Part shown: piece by piece, positions 1 to 7,726 of the stretch
Position numbering within the stretch: the first letter of the stretch is position 1
How the letters are laid out: every line of letters starts with the position of its first letter
Source of the DNA: DASQPR01 sp963724705
Lineage (GTDB): Bacteria; Actinomycetota; Actinomycetes; Mycobacteriales; Micromonosporaceae
Direction: 5' to 3'
NCBI GenBank assembly: GCA_963724705.1
Contig: CAVRVS010000006.1
Coordinates: forward strand, 248,001 to 312,000
DNA: 64,000 nucleotides
Position numbers and translations under genes: made by a program
Notes under the pieces: generated by a model
Databases searched by the model: none
The model's input: the letters and a program-made list of their open reading frames with translations, nothing else
What the model was told of the DNA's origin: nothing

Positions 1-1
1 C

Positions 2-709
2 GATCCCGCGACCGGTGAGCCGCAGGCGATCCTCAACGCGTCGGCCGTGACGGCGATCCGCACCGCGGCGGCCTCCGCAGTCGCGACCGACGCGTTGGCC
101 CGACCGGACGCCGATAGTCTCGCGGTCTTTGGCACGGGCGTTCAGGGTGCCTGGCACGTCCGGACGATCGCCGCGGTCAGACCGCTTTCCCGGGTACGGA
201 TGACCGGACGCGACGCCATCCGCGGCGCCGAGGTGGCCGCCCGCCTGGCCGACGAGTTAGGCCTAGCTGTGTCGTTCGAGGCGGACGCGCGGGCCACGGT
301 CGACGAAGCCGACATTGTCGTGACGGCCACGTCGGCCACCGAGCCGCTGCTGCGGCGGGAATGGCTCGCGTCCGGCGTGCACATCAATGCCGTCGGCGCG
401 TGTGTGCCGACGGCCCGCGAACTCGACACCGCAACGGTAGCCGCGGCGCGGTTCTTCGCCGATCGCCGCGAGTCGGCGCTCCACGAGGCTGGGGACTACG
501 TGATCGCGGCGGCCGAGGTCGGACTCGGACCGGAACACATCGTCGCCGACATCGGCGAGGTACTCAACGGTTCGGTCGCGGGCCGCACCGGCGACGACGA
601 GATGACGGTATTCGAGTCGCTCGGGCTCGCCGTCGAGGATCTGGCCGCCGCGGCGTACGTCGTCGAGGCAGCCCACCGTACCGGCGCCGGAACCCGGGCC
701 CGGTTTTAA
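2..709 (+). CDS. Ornithine cyclodeaminase/mu-crystallin family protein (EutC-like), 5' truncated by window edge
   Basis: The frame is open from base 2, so the true start lies outside the window and about 235 C-terminal residues remain of a family that is usually about 320-330 long. A Rossmann dinucleotide-binding motif, GTGVQG, is near residue 44, followed by an alternating alpha/beta pattern. The family uses NAD(P)H and includes ornithine cyclodeaminase, alanine dehydrogenase and EutC. The stop codon overlaps the first ATG of the next gene (TAATG), indicating translational coupling to a threonine dehydratase-like gene. That pairing is the EutC/EutB arrangement known from ectoine breakdown. 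The substrate is inferred from context only; no other ectoine gene is visible here. Confidence 0.85.
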   Translation, partial: DPATGEPQAILNASAVTAIRTAAASAVATDALARPDADSLAVFGTGVQGAWHVRTIAAVRPLSRVRMTGRDAIRGAEVAARLADELGLAVSFEADARATVDEADIVVTATSATEPLLRREWLASGVHINAVGACVPTARELDTATVAAARFFADRRESALHEAGDYVIAAAEVGLGPEHIVADIGEVLNGSVAGRTGDDEMTVFESLGLAVEDLAAAAYVVEAAHRTGAGTRARF

Positions 710-747
710 TGGGAGGCCTGGGTCTGATGGGAGGGCTGAGTCTGATG
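709..747 (+). repeat. 18-bp tandem duplication carrying start codon and ribosome site
   Basis: Two imperfect 18-bp copies (709-726 and 727-744) each begin ATGGGAGG and are followed by a further ATG at 745. The duplication copies both a start codon and a Shine-Dalgarno-like GGGAGG, so it creates three alternative in-frame starts for the dehydratase gene. Confidence 0.85.
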
Positions 748-1695
748 GGCGCCGAGGAATTGCCGACCGCGACGGACATCGCCAAGGCGCGCGACGCCGT
801 GGCCGGCGTCGCCATCCGTACCCCGTTGGTGCGGTTGAATTTCACCGCCAATACGCAGATCTACCTGAAGTTGGAGAACCTCCAGCCGATCGGCTCGTTC
901 AAGTTACGCGGTGCCGCCGCCGTGCTCGCCAGCGCGACCGCCGACGAGGTGGCCGCCGGCATCGTGACCGCGTCGGCCGGAAACATGGGACAAGGGGCGG
1001 CGTGGTTTGCCAGGCGCCTCGGCGTGCCATGCACGGTCGTCGTACCGCCGACCGCACCGGCCTCGAAGATCGCCGCCATGGAGGCGCTCGGCGCGCGTGT
1101 CGTGCCGGTGAGCGCCGAAGCGTGGTGGGACGCCTTCGTGCAGCGCCGCGTCGACGGCGTAGACGGCGTGTTCATCCATGCCTTCGACGACGTGGCGGTG
1201 ATGGCCGGCAACGCCACGATCGGTCTCGAGATCGCCGAGGACCTCCCATCGGTGACACACGTACTCGTACCGTGGGGCGGCGGCGGATTGACCTGCGGCA
1301 TAGCGACCGGCCTCGCCTCGGTCGGCTCGAGGGCTCGGGTGCTCGCGTGCGAGGTCGCGACCGCCGCTCCCTTGGCCGCTTCGCTGGCAGCGGGCGGGCC
1401 GGCCACCGTGGACATGCAGCCGTCGTTCGTGGACGGGATCGGCAGCCGTACCGTCCTCCCGAGCATGTACGACCGAGCGACCCAGCTCGGCATCGCCTCG
1501 CTCGTCGCGCCCGTGACCGACGTCGCAGCCGCGCTGCGCCTGCTCCTCGACCGCAACCATGTCCTGGCCGAGGGCGCCGGCGCGACACCAGTGGCGTGTG
1601 CGTTAGCGGCGGAGTTCGGGCCGGAGGACGTGGTCGTGTGCGTCGTGTCGGGCGGTGTGATCGGGCTCGAGACGGTGCGCGAGTTGCTGTCGTAG
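709..1695 (+). CDS. Threonine/serine dehydratase-like PLP enzyme (EutB-like)
   Basis: A fold-type II PLP enzyme of up to 328 residues. The PLP-binding lysine lies in GSFKLRGA near residue 65. SAGNMGQG and the glycine-rich phosphate loop WGGGGL follow, and VVSGG is near the C-terminus. This matches threonine ammonia-lyase/serine dehydratase and the EutB branch. The start is ambiguous because an 18-bp tandem duplication provides three in-frame ATGs at 709, 727 and 745. The first overlaps the upstream stop. The second and third each have a GGGAGG-type ribosome site 9-10 bases upstream, so 727 or 745 may be used. The gene is co-transcribed with the cyclodeaminase-like gene before it. The catalytic class is firm, the physiological substrate is not. 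Confidence 0.85.
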   Translation: MGGLGLMGGLSLMGAEELPTATDIAKARDAVAGVAIRTPLVRLNFTANTQIYLKLENLQPIGSFKLRGAAAVLASATADEVAAGIVTASAGNMGQGAAWFARRLGVPCTVVVPPTAPASKIAAMEALGARVVPVSAEAWWDAFVQRRVDGVDGVFIHAFDDVAVMAGNATIGLEIAEDLPSVTHVLVPWGGGGLTCGIATGLASVGSRARVLACEVATAAPLAASLAAGGPATVDMQPSFVDGIGSRTVLPSMYDRATQLGIASLVAPVTDVAAALRLLLDRNHVLAEGAGATPVACALAAEFGPEDVVVCVVSGGVIGLETVRELLS

Positions 1696-1710
1696 CCGGG
1701 TCGCGCTGTG

Positions 1711-1844
1711 GGTGCGGGGCGGCTTTCTCACTCGGACGGCAGAGCATTTAGGTCTGTCGTGGTTCCGCTTTGAGGTTGCGGGGCGACTTTCTCACTCGGA
1801 CGGCAAAGCATCTAGGTCTGTCGTGAGAAAGCCGCCCCGCAACC
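1711..1844. repeat. Palindromic repeat element in convergent intergenic region
   Basis: A 49-bp sequence at 1713-1761 recurs at 1777-1825 with a few substitutions. The 22 bases at 1775-1796 are then reverse-complemented at 1823-1844 with a single mismatch that would still pair as G-U. This can form a long hairpin with a 26-base loop containing CATCTAGGTCTGTC. It sits between the end of the dehydratase gene (+) and the end of the MFS gene (-), where a bidirectional terminator or a dispersed REP/MITE-like element is plausible. Nothing else is recognised between 1845 and 2064. Confidence 0.75.
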
Positions 1845-2064
1845 CTGACCTGGCCGAGCCCGGTCGCCCGTATCCGCTGTCGTCGCCCTCTTCGGTGCCG
1901 TCGCCCCTTCTGCCCCGTCGCGGCCGCGCTCGTCGCGCCGGGTAATGGGCTCCGGGGGTGGCCGTGATCGGGAAAGTCGCCGTGACGCGGCGGCTTCTGG
2001 GCGTGATCCACTGGGGTGGACGATGAGGGTCGCTGTGGCGACGTGGATCGTCCGTCGTGGCGGA

Positions 2065-3357
2065 TCATGAAGCGGCGGCGCGGGCCGCTGGGCCGGCCGG
2101 GGCTGGGGCGGGCGCGAGGGCGGCCGTTGAGACGGCGGGCTCGGCCGGGTGACCGGGCGGTGCGTCGGCGATGGAGGCGACGATGGCGGGAGTGGGCGCT
2201 GGCCGCAGCGACAAGACGAGGCCGCAAATCAAACCGGTCAGTGCCGTGAGACCGAACATCAGCCGCCAATCGACGAAGGCGACGACAATCGCTCCGATGG
2301 CGATGGAAATGGTCTGCGATAACGACATCAGCGTGCCCATGGCGGCGCCGACCCGGCCGGTGAGCCGTCCGGGCGTATAGAGCTGTTGCGCTGTCCCGAA
2401 TGCGACGAACATCAGACCGAGCGACGCACCGCAGACGAACATTCCGATCAGGAACGTCGGTACGGACGGCGCGACGATGGCGAGCGCCATGCCGATCCCG
2501 GCGCCGATTGCGCCAATACCGGTGGTGCGCGCCTCGCCGATCGCCTTGAGCACCTTCGACGCAAGCACTGCGCCCGCGATTGTGCCGGCGCCCTGCACCG
2601 ACAGCAGCACGCCGTAGAAGGACGGTGGGCGGTGGATGCCGTACTGGATCGCGGCAAACAAGCCAGTTTCCAACAGGCCGGCCACGGCCAGGAACGCAGT
2701 CAAGGCGATGGTGAGCTGCCACAGCAGGCGGGTCGCATGTACGTACCGGAATCCGGCCGTAACCCGCCGACGGAACGGTTCGTCGGAGGGTTCGATCGGC
2801 GACTCGGTGACCCGAATGGACAGCAGCGCGACGATGGCGACCGCGAACGTGGCGGCATCGACGATCGCGAGCGTGCCGCCGCCGAAGGACGCGTAGATCG
2901 CTGTACCGATGACGGGTGACAGGATCCGGGTGCCCTGGCCGACGCTCGACAACAGAGACTGACCGCTCGCCGCATCATCGGATGGCAGCAGGTCCTTGAG
3001 CAGTCCGTTGCGCGCGGGCACGGAGGCGAGCAGTGCGTAACCGACCGCGACGACGTACAAGCGCCATAGGTCATTCCGGCCGGAAACGCCGAGAAGGCTC
3101 AGGACGAGGGCGATTCCGAAGACGTTGGACCAGATCATCAGCGAGCGGCGACGAACCCGATCGGCGAGATGACCCAGCAACGGCGCGGCAAGCTGAGGCC
3201 CGGTAAGGAAGAGAAATACGAGACCGGCCGCGGTGTTCGAGCCGGTCAGATCCTTCGCCCACACGCCGAGCGACAGGAACATGGCGGTGTCGCCGAAACT
3301 GGATACGGATTCGCCGATCAACAGGCGGCGGAAGCGCGGGTGACGCAGTGCGGACAT
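2065..3357 (-). CDS. MFS transporter, probable drug or siderophore exporter
   Basis: 430 residues with about twelve hydrophobic segments and the MFS loop 2-3 signature GHLADRVRRRSL near residue 62. It resembles the DHA3/EntS-like branch by general pattern. The C-terminal 45 residues are an Ala/Pro-rich tail (APAPAPAGPAARAAAS), unlike the rest of the protein. It lies 90 bp downstream of an ArsR-type regulator on the same strand, suggesting one inducible efflux unit. The exported compound cannot be read from the sequence. Confidence 0.85.
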   Translation of the reverse strand: MSALRHPRFRRLLIGESVSSFGDTAMFLSLGVWAKDLTGSNTAAGLVFLFLTGPQLAAPLLGHLADRVRRRSLMIWSNVFGIALVLSLLGVSGRNDLWRLYVVAVGYALLASVPARNGLLKDLLPSDDAASGQSLLSSVGQGTRILSPVIGTAIYASFGGGTLAIVDAATFAVAIVALLSIRVTESPIEPSDEPFRRRVTAGFRYVHATRLLWQLTIALTAFLAVAGLLETGLFAAIQYGIHRPPSFYGVLLSVQGAGTIAGAVLASKVLKAIGEARTTGIGAIGAGIGMALAIVAPSVPTFLIGMFVCGASLGLMFVAFGTAQQLYTPGRLTGRVGAAMGTLMSLSQTISIAIGAIVVAFVDWRLMFGLTALTGLICGLVLSLRPAPTPAIVASIADAPPGHPAEPAVSTAALAPAPAPAGPAARAAAS

Positions 3358-3447
3358 GGTGACTCCCCGAATCAGGGCGTACGGGATCGCGAGAGGTGGG
3401 TGCTGACGTTGCGGACCCGCCGACGGACGCGGTGGTACGGCGAGAGA

Positions 3448-4101
3448 TCAGCTCTTGCGAGCGCGGCGCTTCGCAGGCGCCGCAGCGGTCTCGGTGAGGT
3501 CGGAGGTCGCGGGCTCGGTATCGGTCGCGTCGCCGTGCGCCGTGCTGGCGAGCGGGTCCACGAGGGGGGTGGCCGCGAACAGCAATCGGACCGGCCGTGA
3601 GCCCTCCGGCCAGGTCGACCGGTCGCCGATGCGGTCGCCGTAGGTAGCGGTGAGATGTTCGACGAATTCGCTGTAGCGCTTGAGCACATCGCGCAACTCG
3701 TCGCGAGTCAGCGGCACAGTTGCGCCGCCGAGGGCACCAGACCCGCGCCATTCCTCCGGCTCCGTGGCGGCCCGCACGGTCCAGTCGATGAGCCGGCCGC
3801 ATTCTCGTCGGATGAAGACCTGATCCAACGCCATCGTGAGCTCGGGCTCGGCGGACGACCAATTCTGCTCGTAGTCCAGGAGTTGCCAACGCCGCTCTCG
3901 ACGGTCGGGGCCCTCGGGTGCCGGCCCGACGAAACCGTACTTCGCGAGTTGCCGCAGGTGAAACGAGCAGTTGGCCTGGGTGCTACCGAGCGCTCGGGCG
4001 CATTCGGCGGCCGTCATCGGCCCTTGGCCGAGCAACTCGACGAGGTCGAGGCGAAGCGGGTGCGCGAGGGCGCGAATCGTCTGCGGGTCCGTGAGTTCCA
4101 T
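3448..4101 (-). CDS. ArsR/winged-helix transcriptional regulator
   Basis: 217 residues. The N-terminal 75 form a winged helix-turn-helix of the ArsR type (ALAHPLRLDLVELL, then TAAECARALGSTQANCSFHLRQL). A longer effector region follows, with a basic C-terminal tail (AKRRARKS). No metal-binding cysteine pair like CVCD is seen, so a non-metal ligand is likely. The gene precedes the MFS gene, and two matching palindromes lie just upstream of its start, as expected for an autoregulated efflux repressor. Confidence 0.85.
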   Translation of the reverse strand: MELTDPQTIRALAHPLRLDLVELLGQGPMTAAECARALGSTQANCSFHLRQLAKYGFVGPAPEGPDRRERRWQLLDYEQNWSSAEPELTMALDQVFIRRECGRLIDWTVRAATEPEEWRGSGALGGATVPLTRDELRDVLKRYSEFVEHLTATYGDRIGDRSTWPEGSRPVRLLFAATPLVDPLASTAHGDATDTEPATSDLTETAAAPAKRRARKS

Positions 4102-4116
4102 CGGTCAGCTCCATAT

Positions 4117-4162
4117 ACCAAAGATAGCTTTGACAGTTCGTGAAGTCAAAGGCTTCTTTGGT
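4117..4162. promoter_or_regulatory. Twin operator for the ArsR-type regulator
   Basis: Two dyads of the form CAAAG-N4-CTTTG occur at 4119-4132 and 4147-4160, centred 28 bp apart. The 18-base blocks containing them (4117-4134 and 4145-4162) are also near inverse complements of each other. They start 16 bp upstream of the regulator's ATG, a typical autoregulation position. Binding is inferred. Confidence 0.6.
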
Positions 4163-4304
4163 AGTTTCCTCGTCCAGATCGACGAGGACAACATCGGGGA
4201 ACTTGAGCGTCGCCCAGAGGCCGCCTCCCAGCCGGCGTACGGGCATCGCGTGGCGAACAAGGCCGAGGCGCGCACCGGTCGCGCGGGTTAGCATGGACTC
4301 TCCC

Positions 4305-4320
4305 CGTTCGCTAGCGAACG
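4305..4320. promoter_or_regulatory. Perfect 16-bp palindrome upstream of valS
   Basis: CGTTCGCTAGCGAACG is a perfect palindrome 18 bp before a strong ribosome site (GAGGAG, 4338-4343) and just over 200 bp before valS. It may be an operator for an unknown regulator. Apart from this site, the leader ORF and the ArsR sites, I recognise nothing else in 4102-4522. Confidence 0.35.
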
Positions 4321-4348
4321 AATGCTCGTCACTGAAAGAGGAGTCGCC

Positions 4349-4486
4349 GTGAACCGCCGCCCTGCTCGCTCGCTTCCCGCCGCGTCGATGCCGTCGACGT
4401 CGCTGGTAGGCCAGCCGCGCGCGGCCGCGACGGCGGTACGGGTAGCAAGCCCGTCGGACGTACGCCGAGTACGTACGACGGCCTGA
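4349..4486 (+). CDS. Putative valine-rich leader peptide upstream of valS
   Basis: A 45-codon ORF starting GTG with a good ribosome site (GAGGAG, spacer 5) and ending 36 bp before valS. It contains five valine codons at residues 20, 30, 32, 38 and 41, all GTA, four of them in the last 16 residues. The product is basic and has no recognisable domain. A peptide rich in the cognate amino acid just ahead of its tRNA synthetase suggests ribosome-mediated attenuation. I found no convincing terminator hairpin in the short gap to valS, and GTAC-containing words are common in this DNA, so the case is open. Confidence 0.35.
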   Translation: MNRRPARSLPAASMPSTSLVGQPRAAATAVRVASPSDVRRVRTTA

Positions 4487-4522
4487 GTTCACCCGTTCCC
4501 TCTCTCGAAAGGTGACCCACCG

Positions 4523-7030
4523 ATGACCGGGTCGATCCCCGCCGTGCCCGAGAAACCCTCGCTGGACGGCATCGAAGACAAGCACGCCGAGCGCTGGGAC
4601 GCCGAGGCGATTTACCGGTTCGACCGGAGCCGTACGCGTGACGAGATCTACTCCATTGATACGCCGCCGCCGACGGTGAGCGGCAGCCTGCACATCGGGC
4701 ACGTGTTCAGCTACACGCACACCGATGTGATCGCTCGGTTTCGCCGGATGCGTGGCGCCGAAGTGTTCTACCCCATGGGCTTCGACGACAACGGCCTGCC
4801 GACCGAGCGCCGCGTGCAGAACTATTTCCATGTGCGGTGCGATCCGTCATTGCCGTACGTGCCGGACATGCCGACGCCGGTGCCGCCGCGCAACGCGGCC
4901 GAGCGCAAGGCTCCCCCGCTACGGCTGTCCCGGCGGAACTTCGTCGAGTTGTGCACGACGCTGACGGTCGAGGACGAGAAGGCTTACGAAGCGCTGTGGC
5001 GCAAGCTCGGCCTATCGGTCGACTGGTCGATGACGTACACGACGATCGGCGAGAAAGCGCAGCGCGCGGCCCAGCGAGAATTCCTGCGCGAACTGGCCGC
5101 GGGCGAGGTCTACCACGCACTCGCGCCGACCGCGTGGGACGTCGACTTCCAGACCGCCGTGGCCCAGGCCGAGCAGGAGGATCGAGACGTCGCGGCGGCG
5201 TACCACCGGATCGCTTTCGGCGTGACCATCGACGGCGCCGGCACGATCGAGGTGGAAACGACGCGACCGGAATTGTTGCCGGCGTGCGTTGCTCTGGTTG
5301 CGCACCCGGATGATGAGCGTTACCAACACCTTTTCGGCGGTACGGCGACATCGCCGCTCTTCGATGTGCCCGTGCCGATCCACGCGCACCGTCTGGCCGA
5401 CCCGACCAAGGGCACCGGCATCGCCATGGTCTGTACGTTCGGCGACGCGACCGACGTCCAGTGGCAACGCGAGCTGGGCCTGCCGATCCGGCCCATCATC
5501 GGCCGCGACGGTCGGTTCATCGAAGCGGACCTCGCCGGTTGGGGAGCCTCCGCTGACGGTGCCGCGTATTACGAACGGCTCGTCGGTCGCACCGCCGCGC
5601 AGGCCCGCCGCGACATCGTGGCGATCCTGGCGGAGTCCGGTCTGTTGATGGGCGAGCCGCGTCCGATCACGCACGCGGTGAAGTTCTACGAGAAGGGCGA
5701 TCGGCCGCTCGAGATCGTCACGAGCCGCCAATGGTTCGTGCGCACGATGGCGCACCGGGACGCGTTGCTGGACGCCGGCCGCGCGCTGCAGTGGCAGCCG
5801 CCCTACATGCGCCACCGCTACGAGGATTGGGTCAACGGCCTCACGTCCGACTGGCTCATCAGTCGTCAGCGGTTCTTCGGTGTCCCGTTTCCGGTCTGGT
5901 ATCCGCTCGATGAGGCGGGCGAACCCCGTTACGACGAACCGATGCTGGCCGCCGAGGACACGCTGCCGATCGATCCGGCCAGCCAGACCCCGCCCGGCTA
6001 CGAGGAATCCGACCGTGGCCGGCCCGGAGGTTTCGTCGGCGACGCCGACGTGATGGACACCTGGGCGACGTCCTCGTTGTCGCCGCAGATCGTCGGCGGT
6101 TGGGGCGAGGACGACGACCTCTACGCACGGGTGCATCCGATGGACCTGCGCCCGCAGGCGCACGAGATCATCCGTACCTGGTTGTTCGCCACGATGGTCC
6201 GTGGGCTCGACATCGACGGCAAACCGCCGTGGCGCACGGCCGCGATCTCGGGCTGGATCGTTGATCCGGATCGCAAGAAGATGTCGAAGTCGGTCGGCAA
6301 CGTCGTCACTCCGATGGACCTGCTCGAGCAGTACGGCAGCGACGCCGTGCGCTACTGGGCCGCGTCGGGCCGGCCGGGCGCGGACACCGCGTTCGACACC
6401 AACCAGATGCGCGTCGGTCGGCGGTTGGCGACGAAGGTATTGAACGCCAGTCGATTCGTGCTCGGGTTTCCGGCGCCGGACACCGACGCGACCGTCACCG
6501 TGCCGCTGGACCGGGCGATGGTGGCCGCGCTGGACACGGTCGTCGCCGAGGCCACGAGCGCCTTGGACGGCTACGACTACACGCGCGCGCTCGAACGCAC
6601 CGACGCGTTCTTCTGGACGTTCTGCGACGACTACGTCGAACTCGTCAAGCAACGCGCCTACAGCGCCGGTCCCGGCGCGGAGTCGGCCCGACTGGCTTTG
6701 CGTCAAGCACTCGACGTGCTACTGCGACTGTTCGCACCGTTCCTGCCCTTCGTGACCGAAGAGGTCTGGTCATGGTGGCGGGACGGGTCGATCCACCGCG
6801 CATCATGGCCGGTGCCGGGCGATGGTGGCGGTGACGCGGCCATCCTCGCCGCCGCTTCCGCGCTCTTCGGCGCGGTCCGCCGAGCGAAGGCCGTCGAGAA
6901 CCTCTCCATGCGTACGGAGGTGCCACTGGTGACCGTGCCGGCGGACACGCCCGGGCTCGACTACTGGGAGGCGGTCCATGACGATCTTCGGGCCGCGGCG
7001 AACGCGGAGAAGTTGGTGGTCGAGGCCTGA
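4523..7030 (+). CDS. valS: Valine-tRNA ligase
   Basis: 835 residues. A class I aminoacyl-tRNA synthetase with the HIGH motif in SGSLHIGHVF near residue 57 and KMSKS near residue 587. The pattern DTPPPTVSGSLHIGHVF and the lack of the C-terminal coiled-coil arm place it with the shorter, archaeal-like ValS type found in several actinobacteria rather than the E. coli type of about 950 residues. It charges tRNA-Val in the cytosol, and the central region should hold the CP1 editing domain. The start is supported by AAAGGTGA 7 bases upstream. A possible valine-rich leader ORF precedes it. Confidence 0.97.
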   Translation: MTGSIPAVPEKPSLDGIEDKHAERWDAEAIYRFDRSRTRDEIYSIDTPPPTVSGSLHIGHVFSYTHTDVIARFRRMRGAEVFYPMGFDDNGLPTERRVQNYFHVRCDPSLPYVPDMPTPVPPRNAAERKAPPLRLSRRNFVELCTTLTVEDEKAYEALWRKLGLSVDWSMTYTTIGEKAQRAAQREFLRELAAGEVYHALAPTAWDVDFQTAVAQAEQEDRDVAAAYHRIAFGVTIDGAGTIEVETTRPELLPACVALVAHPDDERYQHLFGGTATSPLFDVPVPIHAHRLADPTKGTGIAMVCTFGDATDVQWQRELGLPIRPIIGRDGRFIEADLAGWGASADGAAYYERLVGRTAAQARRDIVAILAESGLLMGEPRPITHAVKFYEKGDRPLEIVTSRQWFVRTMAHRDALLDAGRALQWQPPYMRHRYEDWVNGLTSDWLISRQRFFGVPFPVWYPLDEAGEPRYDEPMLAAEDTLPIDPASQTPPGYEESDRGRPGGFVGDADVMDTWATSSLSPQIVGGWGEDDDLYARVHPMDLRPQAHEIIRTWLFATMVRGLDIDGKPPWRTAAISGWIVDPDRKKMSKSVGNVVTPMDLLEQYGSDAVRYWAASGRPGADTAFDTNQMRVGRRLATKVLNASRFVLGFPAPDTDATVTVPLDRAMVAALDTVVAEATSALDGYDYTRALERTDAFFWTFCDDYVELVKQRAYSAGPGAESARLALRQALDVLLRLFAPFLPFVTEEVWSWWRDGSIHRASWPVPGDGGGDAAILAAASALFGAVRRAKAVENLSMRTEVPLVTVPADTPGLDYWEAVHDDLRAAANAEKLVVEA

Positions 7031-7105
7031 CGGTCCCGCCCGTCGTGCGGAGCCGGGCCGGACGGTCAACCGGCGGCATAGACTCAGCCTGGTGAGGGCG
7101 TGCAC

Positions 7106-7726
7106 GTGAGGCCGGGTGAGCCGCCCGGCGCGAACGGGACCGATGGTCGACCGGACGATTTTGACGCCGCGGTCATCGATATGGGCGTCGAGCCGATCCC
7201 GCAACAGCGCCCGGTGCCCTGGCGCGTCATCGGGCTGATCGCCGCGCTGCTCCTGGGCGGCGTGATCGGTTACTTCGTTGGCGACAACCACGGCCGGAAG
7301 TCCACTCCGCCGGCCGCGGCCCCAAGCCCCACCACGGTCGTCAAACCGTTTGCCGCCGTCGCACTGACCGGCCGCCAGTGCTCCGTACAACTCGGCAAAC
7401 GGCTTCAACTCGGCGTCGAGATCACGAACAACACGAATCATCAGATCATGCTGACCGACATCCAGGTCGGCCTACCCATCGGCGGATTACACGTGCGCAG
7501 CAAGGCATTCGCGACGTGCGGATCGGTCGGTGGCAACACCGGACCGCAGCCGCTGGCCGCCGGCAACAGCACCTGGTTGAGCGCGACGCTCGATGTCGAC
7601 GTGCCGTGCCCGGGTCCGATCCCGGTCCTTTTCGTCGCCGTGTACGACAGCGGAGAGTCGATACTCGGCGGGTTCCAGGATCTCGGGCAGGTGCCGTACA
7701 CCGGGTGCAGCGCGTCCGGCGGCTAG
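7106..7726 (+). CDS. Membrane-anchored protein of unknown function
   Basis: About 206 residues. A hydrophilic N-terminus is followed by one transmembrane segment around residues 33-53 (VIGLIAALLLGGVIGYFV). After a Pro/Ser/Thr linker comes an extracytoplasmic domain with three or four cysteines (RQCSVQL, FATCGS, VPCPG, YTGCS) that could pair as disulfides. I recognise no family. GTG at 7106 is preferred because GTGAGGG lies 7 bases upstream; GTG at 7100 is an alternative. The 3' end overlaps the convergent GH13 gene by 4 bp. Confidence 0.7.
   Translation: MRPGEPPGANGTDGRPDDFDAAVIDMGVEPIPQQRPVPWRVIGLIAALLLGGVIGYFVGDNHGRKSTPPAAAPSPTTVVKPFAAVALTGRQCSVQLGKRLQLGVEITNNTNHQIMLTDIQVGLPIGGLHVRSKAFATCGSVGGNTGPQPLAAGNSTWLSATLDVDVPCPGPIPVLFVAVYDSGESILGGFQDLGQVPYTGCSASGG

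Noticed and set aside
4102..4522. T-box riboswitch for valS
   Set aside because: I could not find a T-box core (AGGGTGG...) or a specifier-loop arrangement.
5012..6706. 564-codon minus-strand ORF opposite valS
   Set aside because: Shadow frame of valS with no domain pattern.
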